From: Cylindrotheca closterium
Taxonomy: Eukaryota; Bacillariophyta; Bacillariophyceae; Bacillariales; Bacillariaceae
Length of the DNA: 64,000 nt
Assembly (NCBI GenBank): GCA_933822405.4
Contig: CAKOGP040002202.1
Coordinates: 509,765-573,764 of the forward strand
Direction: 5' to 3'
Each line of letters opens with the position of its first letter. The first letter of the stretch is position 1. Below, piece after piece: positions 39,840 through 49,651 of this stretch. The notes beneath the pieces are model-generated. The model saw only the letters and a list, made by a program, of their open reading frames with translations. It did no database searches and had not been told where the DNA came from. The position numbers and the translations under genes are program-made.

Positions 39840-41187
39840 AAAACAGAAGGAACCAGCTGTGACTCCACCGAAACCCAAATGGGTCACTATTACATTGGTA
39901 CTATGGACTCTGACCCTTGGGCCATTGTCGGATACGAGTCTACACTACCAGCACCGATGGCTTGACAACCTAGTACATGGCTTCTTGTACTATCAGCACT
40001 GGCGAGACAGAATACGATGGAAAGGCCTTTGTGCTTCATTCGGACAGTGGTACTAGCCGTGTGGCTTGTGGTTTGTTGGGACCTGCTGGAGCCATGGTGG
40101 ATGGTGGCGGCGACCCCCCCGACGCCGAATGTTCCCAGTTACAAAGTGTACCAACAAGCCACCATGCATTGCACCCATTCCAGGTGTCGACACTCAAGTT
40201 TAGCGGGTCGGTCGTTGTTTTCGCCGACACTTCCGATGGAACCACTGTTGGATACGGTGGCCACGTCATGGGGCTAGAACCAGGGCTTTTGGCCTCTGAT
40301 TGCCCTGCCACCAATGGATGTGGTGTCCACATTCACTCTGGTATGGGATGTGAAGACTCTGCTGCCCAAGGCGGTCACTACTTTGCCGACCCCATCATGA
40401 CAGATCCTTGGATTACTGCCCAATATTCTTCTGATGCCGAAGGTAGCACCACCTTTGGTGCCTCGCTCGAAATGGGAACTGTGGACTTGGAAGGTCGTGC
40501 CTTTGTGGTTCACGCCGAAGATGGTTCTCGTGTCGGATGCGGTATCTTGAGCAAGGTGGAGAGCCACCTCGGAGCCGGTTTGGCATCCCTTGGTGATTCT
40601 TCTGCCATGGGAAGTGTCACGGCTCTGCCCGTCGCCGATACCGATCTTATCTGTTACATGGGATACGCCATGAATTTGGAACCTGATCTCTCTGCCTTTT
40701 ATGCTCCCCACCAAGGTCCCAACTGCACTGCCACCAATGGTTGTGGAACCCATGTCCACGCTGGAACCAGCTGTGACTCCACCGAAACCCAAATGGGTCA
40801 CTATGGACTCTGATCCATGGGCCATTATCGGGTACGGTACGAGTCTACTAGCGCTGGGGGTTGGGCAACCTACATATGGATTGTATCAGTACTGGCGAGA
40901 CGGAATACGAAGGAAAGGCCTTTATTGTTCACTCCAATAGCGGTGGCCGCGTGGGTTGTGGTTTGTTGGAATCTATTTCCATGGTGGATGATCCAACCGG
41001 TGCCCCCATCGCTACCCCTACGGATGCTCCTATCACTGGTGCAACGGATGCCCCCGTTGCTGCTCCAGATGAAGATGAGGACGAGGAAAGTGCTTCCAAC
41101 ACTGTGTCGTGTGTTGTCGCTATTGCATCTAGTGTCGTCGGAGTCGAATCTGGGCGATACTTGCTTAATAAAACAATTTTGTCCTAA
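39840..41187 (+). pseudogene. decaying Cu/Zn-superoxide-dismutase-like repeat gene
   Basis: About two and a half modules resemble the Cu/Zn SOD fold: an NGCGVHIHSGMGC segment like the SOD metal-ligand loop, a GGHYF-DPW segment, and GRAFVVHAEDGSRVGCGIL like the conserved SOD C-terminal Cys motif. Only the middle is intact (open frame 39977-40813). The first module (from 39849) is out of frame, with a stop soon after DPWAIVGYEST. The third runs into a TGA just after GTSCDSTETQMGHY, and its continuation (STGETEYEGKAFIVHSNSGGRVGCG, then PT/DAP repeats and a hydrophobic end) lies in another frame to 41187. Between the first and third modules 42 bp are identical. Introns could rescue part of this, but no GT-AG pair restores the DPW segment. 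Such SOD-like repeat proteins are probably secreted; activity is doubtful. Confidence 0.65.
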
Positions 41188-41486
41188 AACGTTGTTTTCA
41201 GTGCTTCGTTTATTCTTGTTCTATTGCTAGTTACTTTACATGATTAGCTTGCATTATCGTCAGCTTGTCTTCGTTTGTTGCAATGCTACAGTATGGATGA
41301 CTTTCTTGTAGCAAAAGATGCGTATATAGTTCGTTGAGTTGCGTCGTTTCCTTGTTTGTTCAGTATTATCCATAATGATGATTGCTTGTCTGCTTGCTTG
41401 TAGGATATCATACAGTCGTTGTATGATGATAATGACGATGGCACAGCATTACCGGCAAGCAGCATCTTAGTTTTTCTTCTGCCTTG

Positions 41487-42083
41487 TTACGAGTTGCCAA
41501 CCAATGAAACTAATGGCGAGACTCCAAAAAAGACTTCTCCCACCAACATGATGAGTCCTGCCACCATGGCAGTTCGTCCCAAGATTAGTTCCAAATCCCA
41601 CATCATCGTGTTGTTCTTGGTACTAGTAGTAGTAGGTGCTGCTGGGGAAGAATGTTTGGGCAAGTCAATGGTGCGGAGGACATTGTCTGTAACGGCTCCT
41701 CCTCCTCCTCCTATTGGACTGAGTTCGGCAGTGGATACAACAACTGGCATTGTGATGTCCATTGGTTGGACGACGGAGGATGACTGCACAAAGGCTGGTC
41801 GTGTTGGTGGTGGTGGTTGTGTTGGTGTCATCACGATGGTGGATTCGTCCTCTTCTACACCATTGCGAAAATATCTTTCTGTCTTCGACTGTGACTTGTT
41901 GTTGTTGTGAAATCGTTTGGGCACTGGTAAACGAAACTTGTGGTTGTTAGTATCTGACCCGGATGACACCGCCGACGACATGGTCCAAGCATTGGATACC
42001 ACCGACAAAGATGAAAGAAGAGTAATGAAGAGGATCAAGCTGATGCGGATGGAAGAGTGATGATGATGGTGTTGTTGGTTCAT
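41487..42083 (-). CDS. plastid one-helix LHC/HLIP-like protein (198 aa)
   Basis: ATG 42083 is chosen because a signal peptide follows at once (ISLILFITLLSSLSVVSNAW), ending in an Ala-aromatic junction of the diatom plastid type. The upstream part of the open frame is a GT microsatellite translated as His-Thr and is not coding. The middle is low-complexity and Pro/Ser-rich. The C-terminus has a single chlorophyll-binding-type helix, DLELILGRTAMVAGLIML and then VGEVFFG, with the E-x-x-x-G-R-x-A-M pattern of one-helix and high-light-inducible proteins. These proteins bind chlorophyll or carotenoid in thylakoids and act in photoprotection or assembly. The usual Asn before Gly-Arg is Leu here (EL-ILGR), so pigment binding could differ. 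Confidence 0.75.
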   Translation of the reverse strand: MNQQHHHHHSSIRISLILFITLLSSLSVVSNAWTMSSAVSSGSDTNNHKFRLPVPKRFHNNNKSQSKTERYFRNGVEEDESTIVMTPTQPPPPTRPAFVQSSSVVQPMDITMPVVVSTAELSPIGGGGGAVTDNVLRTIDLPKHSSPAAPTTTSTKNNTMMWDLELILGRTAMVAGLIMLVGEVFFGVSPLVSLVGNS

Positions 42084-42543
42084 GGTACCTGGTACCTGGT
42101 GCTGTAGTATAAAATGATATTTATTTCCTTGATTGGGATATGACTTTATGACTTGTGTGTGTGTGTGTGTGTGTTTGTGTGTGAAAAATGCCGAGGGTGA
42201 TGTGGTTCTTCTTTTGCATTTGTTTTTTATGACACAAAAGATTGTACGACGATTTGCAATTAATTTTCCGCCAAGGAAGAGAAGCCTTCGACTTCGTCCT
42301 TGTTCCTCGTACAAAGCGGTACTCACGTCCACGCACGTATGTCTCAATCATGGTGTGATCGATTAGTCCCGGACTCGTCTGTTTTCCATCCGGCACCTGT
42401 GACCCAGGGAGGAAAGTGCGAGAAACATCAAGAACGACGCAACCAAACAACCAATCTTGTCAAATCCTGACCAGGTACTTCATCCTGGAACAATAACGTC
42501 CACCAAGAGTCTCCACATCAATACACCAATATACGAAAGAACC
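42084..42543. promoter_or_regulatory. divergent region between LHC-like and neuferricin-like genes
   Basis: This is a 460-bp region between two start codons. It contains a TG microsatellite (42154-42174) just upstream of the minus-strand gene and GGTACCTGGTACCTGG at 42085-42100, right before its ATG. No additional gene is seen. Confidence 0.4.
42154..42174. repeat. TG microsatellite
   Basis: A run of TG dinucleotides lies in the 5' leader side of the LHC-like gene. Confidence 0.9.
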
Positions 42544-43384
42544 ATGACCTCAAGAAATATATTATTCTCAATATCACTCGTGATTGGCATCCTATACTTT
42601 ACCATTATTGGCAGGAGTGGTGCAAGTGAGAGAAGGCTGGTGACCCTGGAAGAATTGGAAACGTAGGTTGCCATTGGATTGCCCTTTTGGGGTGTGCGTC
42701 GTCGTTCATGACCATCCCAAGTCCTGAGGACAAGGTTTGCTGCACAATGTGTTGTTGTTGAGAAAATGATGCTAACTCATCTCCTTTCAATCCCTTTTTT
42801 GTGTGTGTGGATCCAACCACCTGTCCCAATTACCATAATATATATACGACGACCATTACCATCACCACCACAATCATCATCATCATCATCATCATGCATT
42901 TATATTCAACAGCAAAAATGGCGAAAATGGCTCTCTCATTTGGTTGAGCATATTGGGCAAAGTATACGATGTGACGGAAGGCAAGGAATATTATGGGCCA
43001 GGTCAATCCTACAATTCGTTGACGGCTGCCGATACCACTGTGCCATTCGTGTCGGGGACCTTTACGAAAGAAGAAGCCAAGAAGGATCCAGTCGAATTGA
43101 GTGATTCTGATTTGACGGGAATTTTGGAATGGCAAAAGTTTTATTCGGAAAGTGACAAGTATCATTTGGTCGGAAAGCTAGTGGATCCAAGATATTACGA
43201 CGAGCATGGCAAGGAGCAACCCACTTTTGTAACTTTACTGGAACGACTGGAAAAGATAAAAATTTCAGAAGAAGAGAAGAAGGCAGTAAAGGAAGCCAAC
43301 AAGAAAGCAAGGTTAGAACAAGCAGCAAAGCAAGAGGAAGCCAACAAGAAAGCAAAGGCAGAAGAAGCAAAGCAAGAAATGTGA
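42544..43384 (+). CDS. membrane-anchored cytochrome-b5-fold heme-binding protein, neuferricin/CYB5D2-like (196 aa, two exons)
   Basis: Exon 1 is 42544-42662 and exon 2 is 42913-43384; the donor is GTAGGT and the acceptor CAACAG. Exon 1 encodes a signal-anchor (ILFSISLVIGILYFTIIG). Exon 2 opens the b5-like fold at IWLSILGKVYDVTEGKEYYGPGQ and continues with YNSLTAADTTVPFVSGTF, WQKFYSESDKYHLVGKLV and DPRYYDEHG. These are the family marks of membrane-associated progesterone-receptor/neuferricin proteins, where tyrosines in place of the two histidines of true cytochrome b5 bind heme. The C-terminal 50 residues are a charged Lys/Glu/Ala coiled coil. The 250-bp intron is rich in CAT triplets. A reductase-partner or heme-trafficking role at the secretory membrane is likely by family; no specific partner is visible. 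Confidence 0.85.
42874..42897 (+). repeat. ATC/CAT microsatellite in intron
   Basis: A run of CAT triplets lies near the 3' end of the intron of the neuferricin-like gene. Confidence 0.85.
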
Positions 43385-43403
43385 GAAATGTGAGAAACTA
43401 ATG

Positions 43404-43577
43404 TGATGATGTGGACAAATAAGTGAGGGTTGAATGAACGAGCGAACGAACGCATTATTAATAATGAGTGTGATGATGTGGACAAATAAGTGAGGGTTGA
43501 ATGAACGAGCGAATGATGTGGACAAATAATTGAGGGTTGAATGAACGAGCGAACGAACGCATTATTAATAATGAGTG
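43404..43577. repeat. 67-bp tandem repeat with internal palindrome
   Basis: Three units lie at 43404-43470, 43471-43513 (shortened) and 43514-43577, immediately downstream of the neuferricin-like stop. Each full unit reads TGATGATGTGGACAAATAA, then TGAGGGTTGAATGAACGAGC, then CATTATTAATAATG, a perfect 14-bp palindrome. The stretch is likely transcribed as 3' UTR. Confidence 0.9.
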
Positions 43578-44053
43578 TGAAATAGGCTATACTAAAGTAT
43601 GTTTGTGTCTTATTTGGTCTTATTGGTTACAGCATTTGCAGTGGAGTAGTGGTAGATGTTTCCACTTATTGTATCCACGTAGTACTCTCCCATAGGAGAT
43701 GTCTGCTGTGTCAATGGTGGTTGTCAAATTGGGATCACCAAATTATTGGAGGTTCCAATCACTTTTTCAAGCTGTAGTACCAAACGCATTCCAAGTCGCG
43801 TCTGCTGATCGCTGGGAATATCTTGCGAATGATGGTGAGCAGGACCTTGAACGCACACCGACCAATGTCAGAAGTTTCCTCAGATGATTCTGATCGAATT
43901 CAAAGATTGTCTTGTTTCAAGAGTCCTTAATAATGTCGTGAGGTTGGATATTGACCATCCATTTCATTTTCTGCAGTGATCTAGACGCTTGGTTCGTCAA
44001 TCTTTATTACCAGGATCATAATTTTCCCTGACTTGTAGAGCACCGTGTTCTAG
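43578..44053. other. intergenic region, no gene seen
   Basis: A 62-codon plus-strand frame (43699-43887) has no recognisable features and is not called. Confidence 0.4.
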
Positions 44054-44605
44054 CTAGTCGCCCTTTTGTACAAAACTATTCGCATCCTTGGAATCTTCAT
44101 CCGTTGTGGTTGTTGAAGAAGATGGCCTAGTTTTTGTTTTAGATTCCGAAATTCCTCGCAAGTTTGTTGTGTTGGTAGATGATTCTACACTCAACTGTTG
44201 TTGCCCCTCTTGTTGTTGCTCTTGTTGTTGTTGTTGTTGCTCTGCACCAGTCGGGGGCAACCGGGAAGGCACAGAAACGGACAATGCTAGTTGCAAGGGT
44301 AACTCTGATGGGGAAACATAGGTCAACCGCCGTCCAGAGCTCACCCTTTGGACGACTGACAGCCCACGTTCGTGACCGACATATCCCAATAATAATATGA
44401 TTGCCAAAGCTTTGACTGCAAAGAGCTTCCCTCGTCGAGTGTTCCAATGAGGGAGTGGAGATTCGTTTGTGGCAGGGAGTCTATTGGAGTGGGCTTTCGG
44501 TGTATTGGAACAATTTTTGCCGTCATCTCCTTCAATTTCAATAGATTCACAGGCCTTGCTGTTTAGTTTCCGGTTTAGTTGAGGACTCTGCCATTCCAAC
44601 TCCAT
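44054..44605 (-). CDS. small single-pass membrane protein with a Gln-rich stretch (183 aa)
   Basis: ATG 44605 is the first true ATG of the frame. One membrane helix lies at about residues 64-79 (LFAVKALAIILLLGYVG) after a charged, hydrophilic N-terminus, which suggests a type II orientation. The C-terminal part is disordered. It has a Gln run (QQQQQQQEQQQEGQQQ) encoded by repeated CAA triplets, then a Thr/Ser-rich tail. I recognise no domain. The layout matches the stem region of type II Golgi enzymes, but no catalytic domain follows. The gene may be truncated, or it may be a small membrane protein in its own right. Confidence 0.5.
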   Translation of the reverse strand: MELEWQSPQLNRKLNSKACESIEIEGDDGKNCSNTPKAHSNRLPATNESPLPHWNTRRGKLFAVKALAIILLLGYVGHERGLSVVQRVSSGRRLTYVSPSELPLQLALSVSVPSRLPPTGAEQQQQQQEQQQEGQQQLSVESSTNTTNLRGISESKTKTRPSSSTTTTDEDSKDANSFVQKGD

Positions 44606-45187
44606 GATCAACACCTTTTTGTTGCACTACAGCTGCCTGTATATAGACTGTAGACTGTTCTTGATTTTCCCACTCAACTGTCGTGTGCGTATGAATCCGC
44701 GCGGTTTAGCGATGCAGCCTCGATTTTTTTCATCTAAGAATAATCGACCTTGTCGACTGCATTTTTCATTTGACGCTCACTTATTCTCACTCGCCGGCGC
44801 TCACTCACGACCACGAGTTGAAATGGAGTCTGAACACTTCCGCCAAATTTTTCGTTAATTAACATGTCGTAGGACTATTCGTTTGTCCAACATTTATCAC
44901 TTTTCGGCCGTGGTTACCATCGCAACGACGACCCATTATGAGAAACGTGCTTCACTGATTTTGTGGTGGGCCTAAAATGTTAGTCTTTGTCAGTCGTGCT
45001 CCTTTTACTGGTACCTTTGCTACGTAACCATTCATGTGAGTTCCTGAAAGGCACGTGTTGTCTCCCAAAATTTATCACCGAGCCCAACGCCCACAAAATC
45101 AAACTTCGAACAGTTTGGAAACCCACCCGTCAAACACGATTCTAGTGTCTTCCCAAACAAACCACCCACAACGACAAACCTAAAAGC
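44606..45187. promoter_or_regulatory. divergent intergenic region, no gene seen
   Basis: This region of 582 bp lies between a minus-strand and a plus-strand start. A plus-strand frame at 44604-44858 has no family features. Confidence 0.4.
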
Positions 45188-45736
45188 ATGTCGAACCATA
45201 ATACAACTGGACAGAACGACAGCACCATGATGCAGCCTTGCAAGCCCAAGCGCAAATCGGTTCAATTCGGAAGGATTTCCTATTCTGACGACTCGAACGA
45301 CAAGGAACTGTCCGTCCACGAACAAATGGAAAACCCCTGCAAGTTCATGGAGCGTAGTGCCATGTGTTCTTCCAAACATATTCCTCCACCTTCTCCTCCA
45401 CAAAGGAAGGCTTCGGCTGAGGTCGTCTGGGACGAGCATGAATTCGCTTATGAGGAGGAGGAGGAGGAATCCAATGCTACCACCAGCATGGGACTCTCTT
45501 CGATTTCCATGAATTCCCTATTGGACAGTCTTGTTACGAATGAACATGCTGAAGAACAAAAGGAGCAAGAGGAGGAAAGTTATCACAGTCGTGACAGTAT
45601 TTTATACAACAGTCCCTTGATCAGTTCACGCAAAACTCCATCAGCATCTCCACTCGCACCCACTCGAACAAGCCGTCCACGATTGGGTTTGTCTCCCTCG
45701 CAGCGACCCCCAGTCTTTCCAGCACGCTGCTTGTGA
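45188..45736 (+). CDS. small acidic uncharacterised protein (182 aa)
   Basis: The CDS is a single exon with ATG at 45188. The protein is hydrophilic and probably disordered. It opens with a basic-aromatic motif (KPKRKSVQFGRISYSDDS), followed by a Pro-rich stretch (IPPPSPPQRK), a Glu run (YEEEEEES), a short amphipathic segment (MNSLLDSLVTNE), a second Glu/Gln stretch and a Ser/Pro/Arg-rich end. The KSVQFGRI opening resembles the short RRVSF-type docking or phosphorylation motifs of many diatom small proteins, but that is only similarity by eye. I know no family. It converges on the PPR gene with 393 bp between stops. Confidence 0.55.
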   Translation: MSNHNTTGQNDSTMMQPCKPKRKSVQFGRISYSDDSNDKELSVHEQMENPCKFMERSAMCSSKHIPPPSPPQRKASAEVVWDEHEFAYEEEEEESNATTSMGLSSISMNSLLDSLVTNEHAEEQKEQEEESYHSRDSILYNSPLISSRKTPSASPLAPTRTSRPRLGLSPSQRPPVFPARCL

Positions 45737-46129
45737 AAAGATGTGTCCTCCTCAACGTATCAATCCCGTGATGATGATAGCAGTTGATATAAAGCAACAA
45801 AGCAAAACAAAACAATCAATTCAGTCATCCATTCATTCGTGATTCATAACAGGAGCCGCCTTTCAACAAGAAGTGCTGCGCAAGAACCCATCAGATATTC
45901 TACAGGAGGAATGTATAAAACGAAAGCAATCAATTTTACTCATACGTTGTATCAAGTTGTTGAACCAAGTCATGGCTGCGCAGTTTCTCTTGGTGACAAA
46001 AAGGAGAAATTCCAGAAGACAAACCTTAAATTTTACTTGTCCATAGGGTTAAAAAATAAAAATACAGCTTAGAGTTATTTATTTGCTTTCCTACTAGTAG
46101 CCACATACATGGCTCGATTGTATTATCTC
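45737..46129. other. intergenic region between convergent genes
   Basis: AT-rich 3' flanks of two convergent genes. No feature is recognised. Confidence 0.5.
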
Positions 46130-48712
46130 TCAAGGTCGGTGATTTGAAGGGATGCGACGACTCCATTCACGTGGCCATTCCCTTCTCGAGTTTCCGTCAT
46201 CATGCTCATTGGACTGGGAACCAGACACAGAATTGTCATTCTTTGCGTCTGGAAACAACCATTCCTCAATCTGTCTTGGTTTGCAATGGGAATCGTGTTT
46301 GGACCGAGCCAAGGTCTTGGACAAGCCTTGCAAACGTGCGACAACGCGACGTGACAAGTAACCTTCCTTCTCAACACGATTGACAATGGCAACAATTAAT
46401 GCCGTCCAATCTTCCAGTTTTGGACCACTAATAATGACTGGTCGTGATGAATGTCCCAAATCAGTTGCATCCGGGTTTGCAGTAGTAGCGTCGTCAACCA
46501 GTTCTAATGGGGGTCCCAAATTGTTCACTGAAGCTCCAATGACTCTGTCGCATGTTTCCACCATCACCACGAAGAGCCAGTCATCATGAATACGAAAGGC
46601 TGGGAATTGAGGAATCGACAATGTGGGCAAACGAGATGTGATGGGTCGCAACTGTCCATGGCCACCTGAGAAAGCCTCCAAAACTCTAACCATGACTTCA
46701 AAGGCCAATGTGGAGGCTTCGTTATGATGATAGCGTACTTGGTGAAATGATGAGCACGCTTGTAGGAGTGCCGAAAAGAACATGGCATCCAATCTTGTCG
46801 TTGCATTATGCTTTCTCTTACGGTTTGTAGAAGAAAGCGATAGACCCAAATCTTCCAAAATCATATGAATACCTCCCAAGGATGCTGCTTCGGATAATGT
46901 ATTGTCGTATTCAAACGTGCTATTCCCTTTCTTCGCGTAGGCCTGTAGCAACAAAGTATAGGTGGCAGCGGTAGGGGCCACTTGAGCTCGATTCTTCTTG
47001 TTGGCCAGCGCTTTCATTTTCTCCACAAGCTTTTGCGCTTCCAATCCGATTCCAAGCTCCAAAGCGGCTTTGGCTTCTTCCCTCTTGATTCGAACAAGTG
47101 CATGCAAAACGCAATTGTACGAAACAACGTCAGGCAAGAGTCTCGAGTTTTGTGTGCTGATGCCGTTCTCTTCGAGTTCTTCGACCAACGTCAGAGCTTC
47201 TCGATACATACCGCTGCGGGCGTAGGCATGCAGTAAAGCATTGTAGCTGATCAAATCGGCAGTAGCAAAGGTTTGGAGATTCTCCAAGGCCTCTTTGGTC
47301 TTCGTCACTGCACTTGAAGTGTTAGACCGTGACCAAGCTAATACCACCGCATTGCCGGAGACCGTGTCCGGCTTCAAATCGAGATCTCCTGTTTGATCGT
47401 AAAGTTCCATCAATTCCTCCAACAGTGCATGTGCCCTTTCGGGCCGATTGCACCGAGACCACGCAGCCATGCAAGTGGTAAAGGTAAGAGTATTTGGTTT
47501 CACATTGGCCCCGTCCGTGGAATAGGAGTGCATCATGAGACGAAGTAGCTTCTCAGCTCGTTCTGCAGCCTGGCCCTTTTGTTCCATGGCCTCGCAATGT
47601 GCCCAAGCGTTAATGACTAGGCTGTAGCTTTGGGCAGTAAGGGTCAAACCAAACTGTGAAATTGCCATGTGTAGGAGATGTTCGCAAAATTCAGCAGATT
47701 GACGGAAAGCTTCACGATTCGCCGAACGACTTTTGGGAGCCGTTGCTTTTGTTAAAGACTGCAACAGCGCATGGAATAGTACTAGATCGACCTTTTGACC
47801 TTGCTCTGATGCTTGACGCAAGAGTTGAACAATCTTGTTTGGGGCATCCTTTCGTTCACTTTGGGCCCACGAGACCAGTAAAGCCGTCAAAGTTCTTTCG
47901 TTGGGTCTCAGTTCTTGATCTCGTTCCCCGGTCGAATGATACAGTGATTCAAGGCTTTGATACAGCTCTTGAACTTGTTGCAGAACTTCCTGTTGATACT
48001 GTCGGCTGGAGTTTCGCCTCGGCTTGGGCTGATCGGCGATCCATCCATTCATGACAATATGAAAGCTTTTGGCCGAGACCTTCGCAAGACGCCCACTCAT
48101 TTCCTTCGTTTCGATACCGTCTTTGCTATGCTTCAATAATATTTCATGGGCAACTTGCACTTGTCCCGTGTGACAGAGTGCTTGAAGAAGTAAGTCATAG
48201 TAGTGTCGATTCGGTTCGAGTGTCGTATCCTTGCACTTGTATTCCAATATCTCGAGAACTTCTTGACATCGAATAGCTGCATTTTTGTTCTTGGGAGATA
48301 TAGATGCTAGTTGAGACCACTGTCCCACCAGTCTGAATGTATCTTGACTTGTCACAGCATCCTTTATCCTGGAAGAAGTCTTGGTGGAATGAATCCCGTC
48401 TTGTCTCAATGACAACTCAATCTTTTTCAGCATTTCTTTGGTTTCAGCTTCTAGCTTGGTCCATTGTACTGCTCTATATTGGTGATTCGGAGCCCTCTTG
48501 GAAGGAGAACCTGTCAAATACCGACGAAGAGGACTCTTGATGTTGGGATTGGAAGAAGAGGTGACAAATCGGAACATGCCAAAATACCAGATTTCACTCA
48601 AAATTGTTGGGATATTGTTTGACCTTAAGGACGAAGTGGAACATAGTGCGAGCTTATCATGTTTGGTAATAGGTTGCCTTAGTTTGCCAACCCATCTTCG
48701 ACATCGTTTCAT
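46130..48712 (-). CDS. pentatricopeptide-repeat (PPR) protein (860 aa)
   Basis: The CDS is a single exon with ATG at 48712. At least nine PPR-type helical hairpins are visible from about residue 165 to 660. Examples are YDLLLQALCHTGQVQVAHEI, LTALLVSWAQSERKDAP, YSLVINAWAHCEAMEQ, FTTCMAAWSRCNRPERAHAL, GNAVVLAWSRS, YNALLHAYARSGMYREALTL, YNCVLHALVRI and YTLLLQAYAKKG. PPR proteins bind organellar RNA in a sequence-specific way and act in processing, stability or translation. The Arg/Lys/Ser-rich N-terminus lacks a signal peptide, which favours mitochondria over the plastid. The C-terminal 170 residues contain no obvious catalytic (SMR or DYW) domain. A smaller insert (TNRKRKHNATTR) separates the last repeats. 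Confidence 0.88.
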   Translation of the reverse strand: MKRCRRWVGKLRQPITKHDKLALCSTSSLRSNNIPTILSEIWYFGMFRFVTSSSNPNIKSPLRRYLTGSPSKRAPNHQYRAVQWTKLEAETKEMLKKIELSLRQDGIHSTKTSSRIKDAVTSQDTFRLVGQWSQLASISPKNKNAAIRCQEVLEILEYKCKDTTLEPNRHYYDLLLQALCHTGQVQVAHEILLKHSKDGIETKEMSGRLAKVSAKSFHIVMNGWIADQPKPRRNSSRQYQQEVLQQVQELYQSLESLYHSTGERDQELRPNERTLTALLVSWAQSERKDAPNKIVQLLRQASEQGQKVDLVLFHALLQSLTKATAPKSRSANREAFRQSAEFCEHLLHMAISQFGLTLTAQSYSLVINAWAHCEAMEQKGQAAERAEKLLRLMMHSYSTDGANVKPNTLTFTTCMAAWSRCNRPERAHALLEELMELYDQTGDLDLKPDTVSGNAVVLAWSRSNTSSAVTKTKEALENLQTFATADLISYNALLHAYARSGMYREALTLVEELEENGISTQNSRLLPDVVSYNCVLHALVRIKREEAKAALELGIGLEAQKLVEKMKALANKKNRAQVAPTAATYTLLLQAYAKKGNSTFEYDNTLSEAASLGGIHMILEDLGLSLSSTNRKRKHNATTRLDAMFFSALLQACSSFHQVRYHHNEASTLAFEVMVRVLEAFSGGHGQLRPITSRLPTLSIPQFPAFRIHDDWLFVVMVETCDRVIGASVNNLGPPLELVDDATTANPDATDLGHSSRPVIISGPKLEDWTALIVAIVNRVEKEGYLSRRVVARLQGLSKTLARSKHDSHCKPRQIEEWLFPDAKNDNSVSGSQSNEHDDGNSRREWPREWSRRIPSNHRP

Positions 48713-49651
48713 GTTGCATTTTTGCCAGTGATATGGAGATGCTCAGACGGACGTCATACAGACCGTTGCATTCATTCAGCAGCTTGAATTGTTCATATTT
48801 CAATTTCAAACATTCTTGTCATTCGACAGCAAGAAACCAAGGGCATCTTGGTTGAAGAAATCATCTTTTGAACGATGATCGATGATGAGGAAACGATCGA
48901 TGAAATGACGCCAGATGGCTTGGGCAAAATGGTGGTATCAGCGGAGGAGCTGGACTACTAGTACCAATCGCGTGAGTCAACAGAAGCCTCCTCCTCAAAC
49001 AAAGCATACCGGTACCAGTAGTGCTGTAGCGATCGAGAAAAAAATTGTATCACCATTTCATTTGTTTTATCAATGATGACATTGACTACGACGTCATGAT
49101 GTTACTAAATTCAACTGTAAGACCCACCTCACTCATGCTGCTATGATTCCGACGCAGGCGGCAATAAGACCAACAGAATATTTTGGGCGGAATAAGGAAA
49201 AGTCGAGGAAAGAAGCCAACATCATAGATACTTACCTACGGAGCTTGGCAAATGATCTTCACCCAACGCGAAGCCTGTCATCGAAGACCTGAAAAGGTCA
49301 ATAATATATATGCCACAAAAAATCGCAGCTCTCGACAAAGAATAACAGATACTGAACTCTGTTTTCGTAGCTAATATTACCGGCCGGTGGTATTTATATA
49401 CACTGTGTGCATGTGCAACCCACTGGAAAGTTTGACCTGACGTGTACTTTTCCATGACATTCTCTTTCTTTTCGGGCAAACCTTTGCCCAAACTGACGTT
49501 CACTGACGTTCGCTGACGTCCTCCGTTTCGGATAAACCTTTCGCTCACAAGTGTGTAACCACGCTGGGAGGTTTTGAAACTGACTGGTCTTCCCAAAAAC
49601 TTCCTTCTTCTTTTTTTCTCATCGGATCCAGCGCAAATCAATACATTCATC
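48713..49651. promoter_or_regulatory. 939-bp divergent intergenic region with TGACGT array
   Basis: This region lies between the PPR gene and the TPR-like small gene. It contains TACCGGTA at 49007-49014, a cluster of TGACGT boxes (49438-49519), and a small acidic open frame of 28 codons (48875-48961, MIDDEETIDEMT opening) that could be a short peptide or an exon remnant. A minus-strand frame (49222-49719) overlaps the downstream gene and is not called. Confidence 0.5.
49438..49519 (+). promoter_or_regulatory. four TGACGT elements, three at exact 10-bp spacing
   Basis: TGACGT occurs at 49438, 49494, 49504 and 49514. The last three are each preceded by C and are spaced 10 bp, one helical turn. 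TGACGT is the core bound by bZIP factors and is described in diatoms as a CO2/cAMP-responsive element. The cluster ends about 130 bp upstream of ATG 49652. Confidence 0.6.

Noticed and set aside
41419..41910. Plus-strand 163-codon frame
   Set aside because: It lies opposite the LHC-like gene, which has a signal peptide and a family helix; the plus frame has none.
43404..43577. CRISPR-like repeat array
   Set aside because: Units are directly adjacent without unique spacers and lie in a eukaryotic 3' flank; it is an ordinary tandem repeat.
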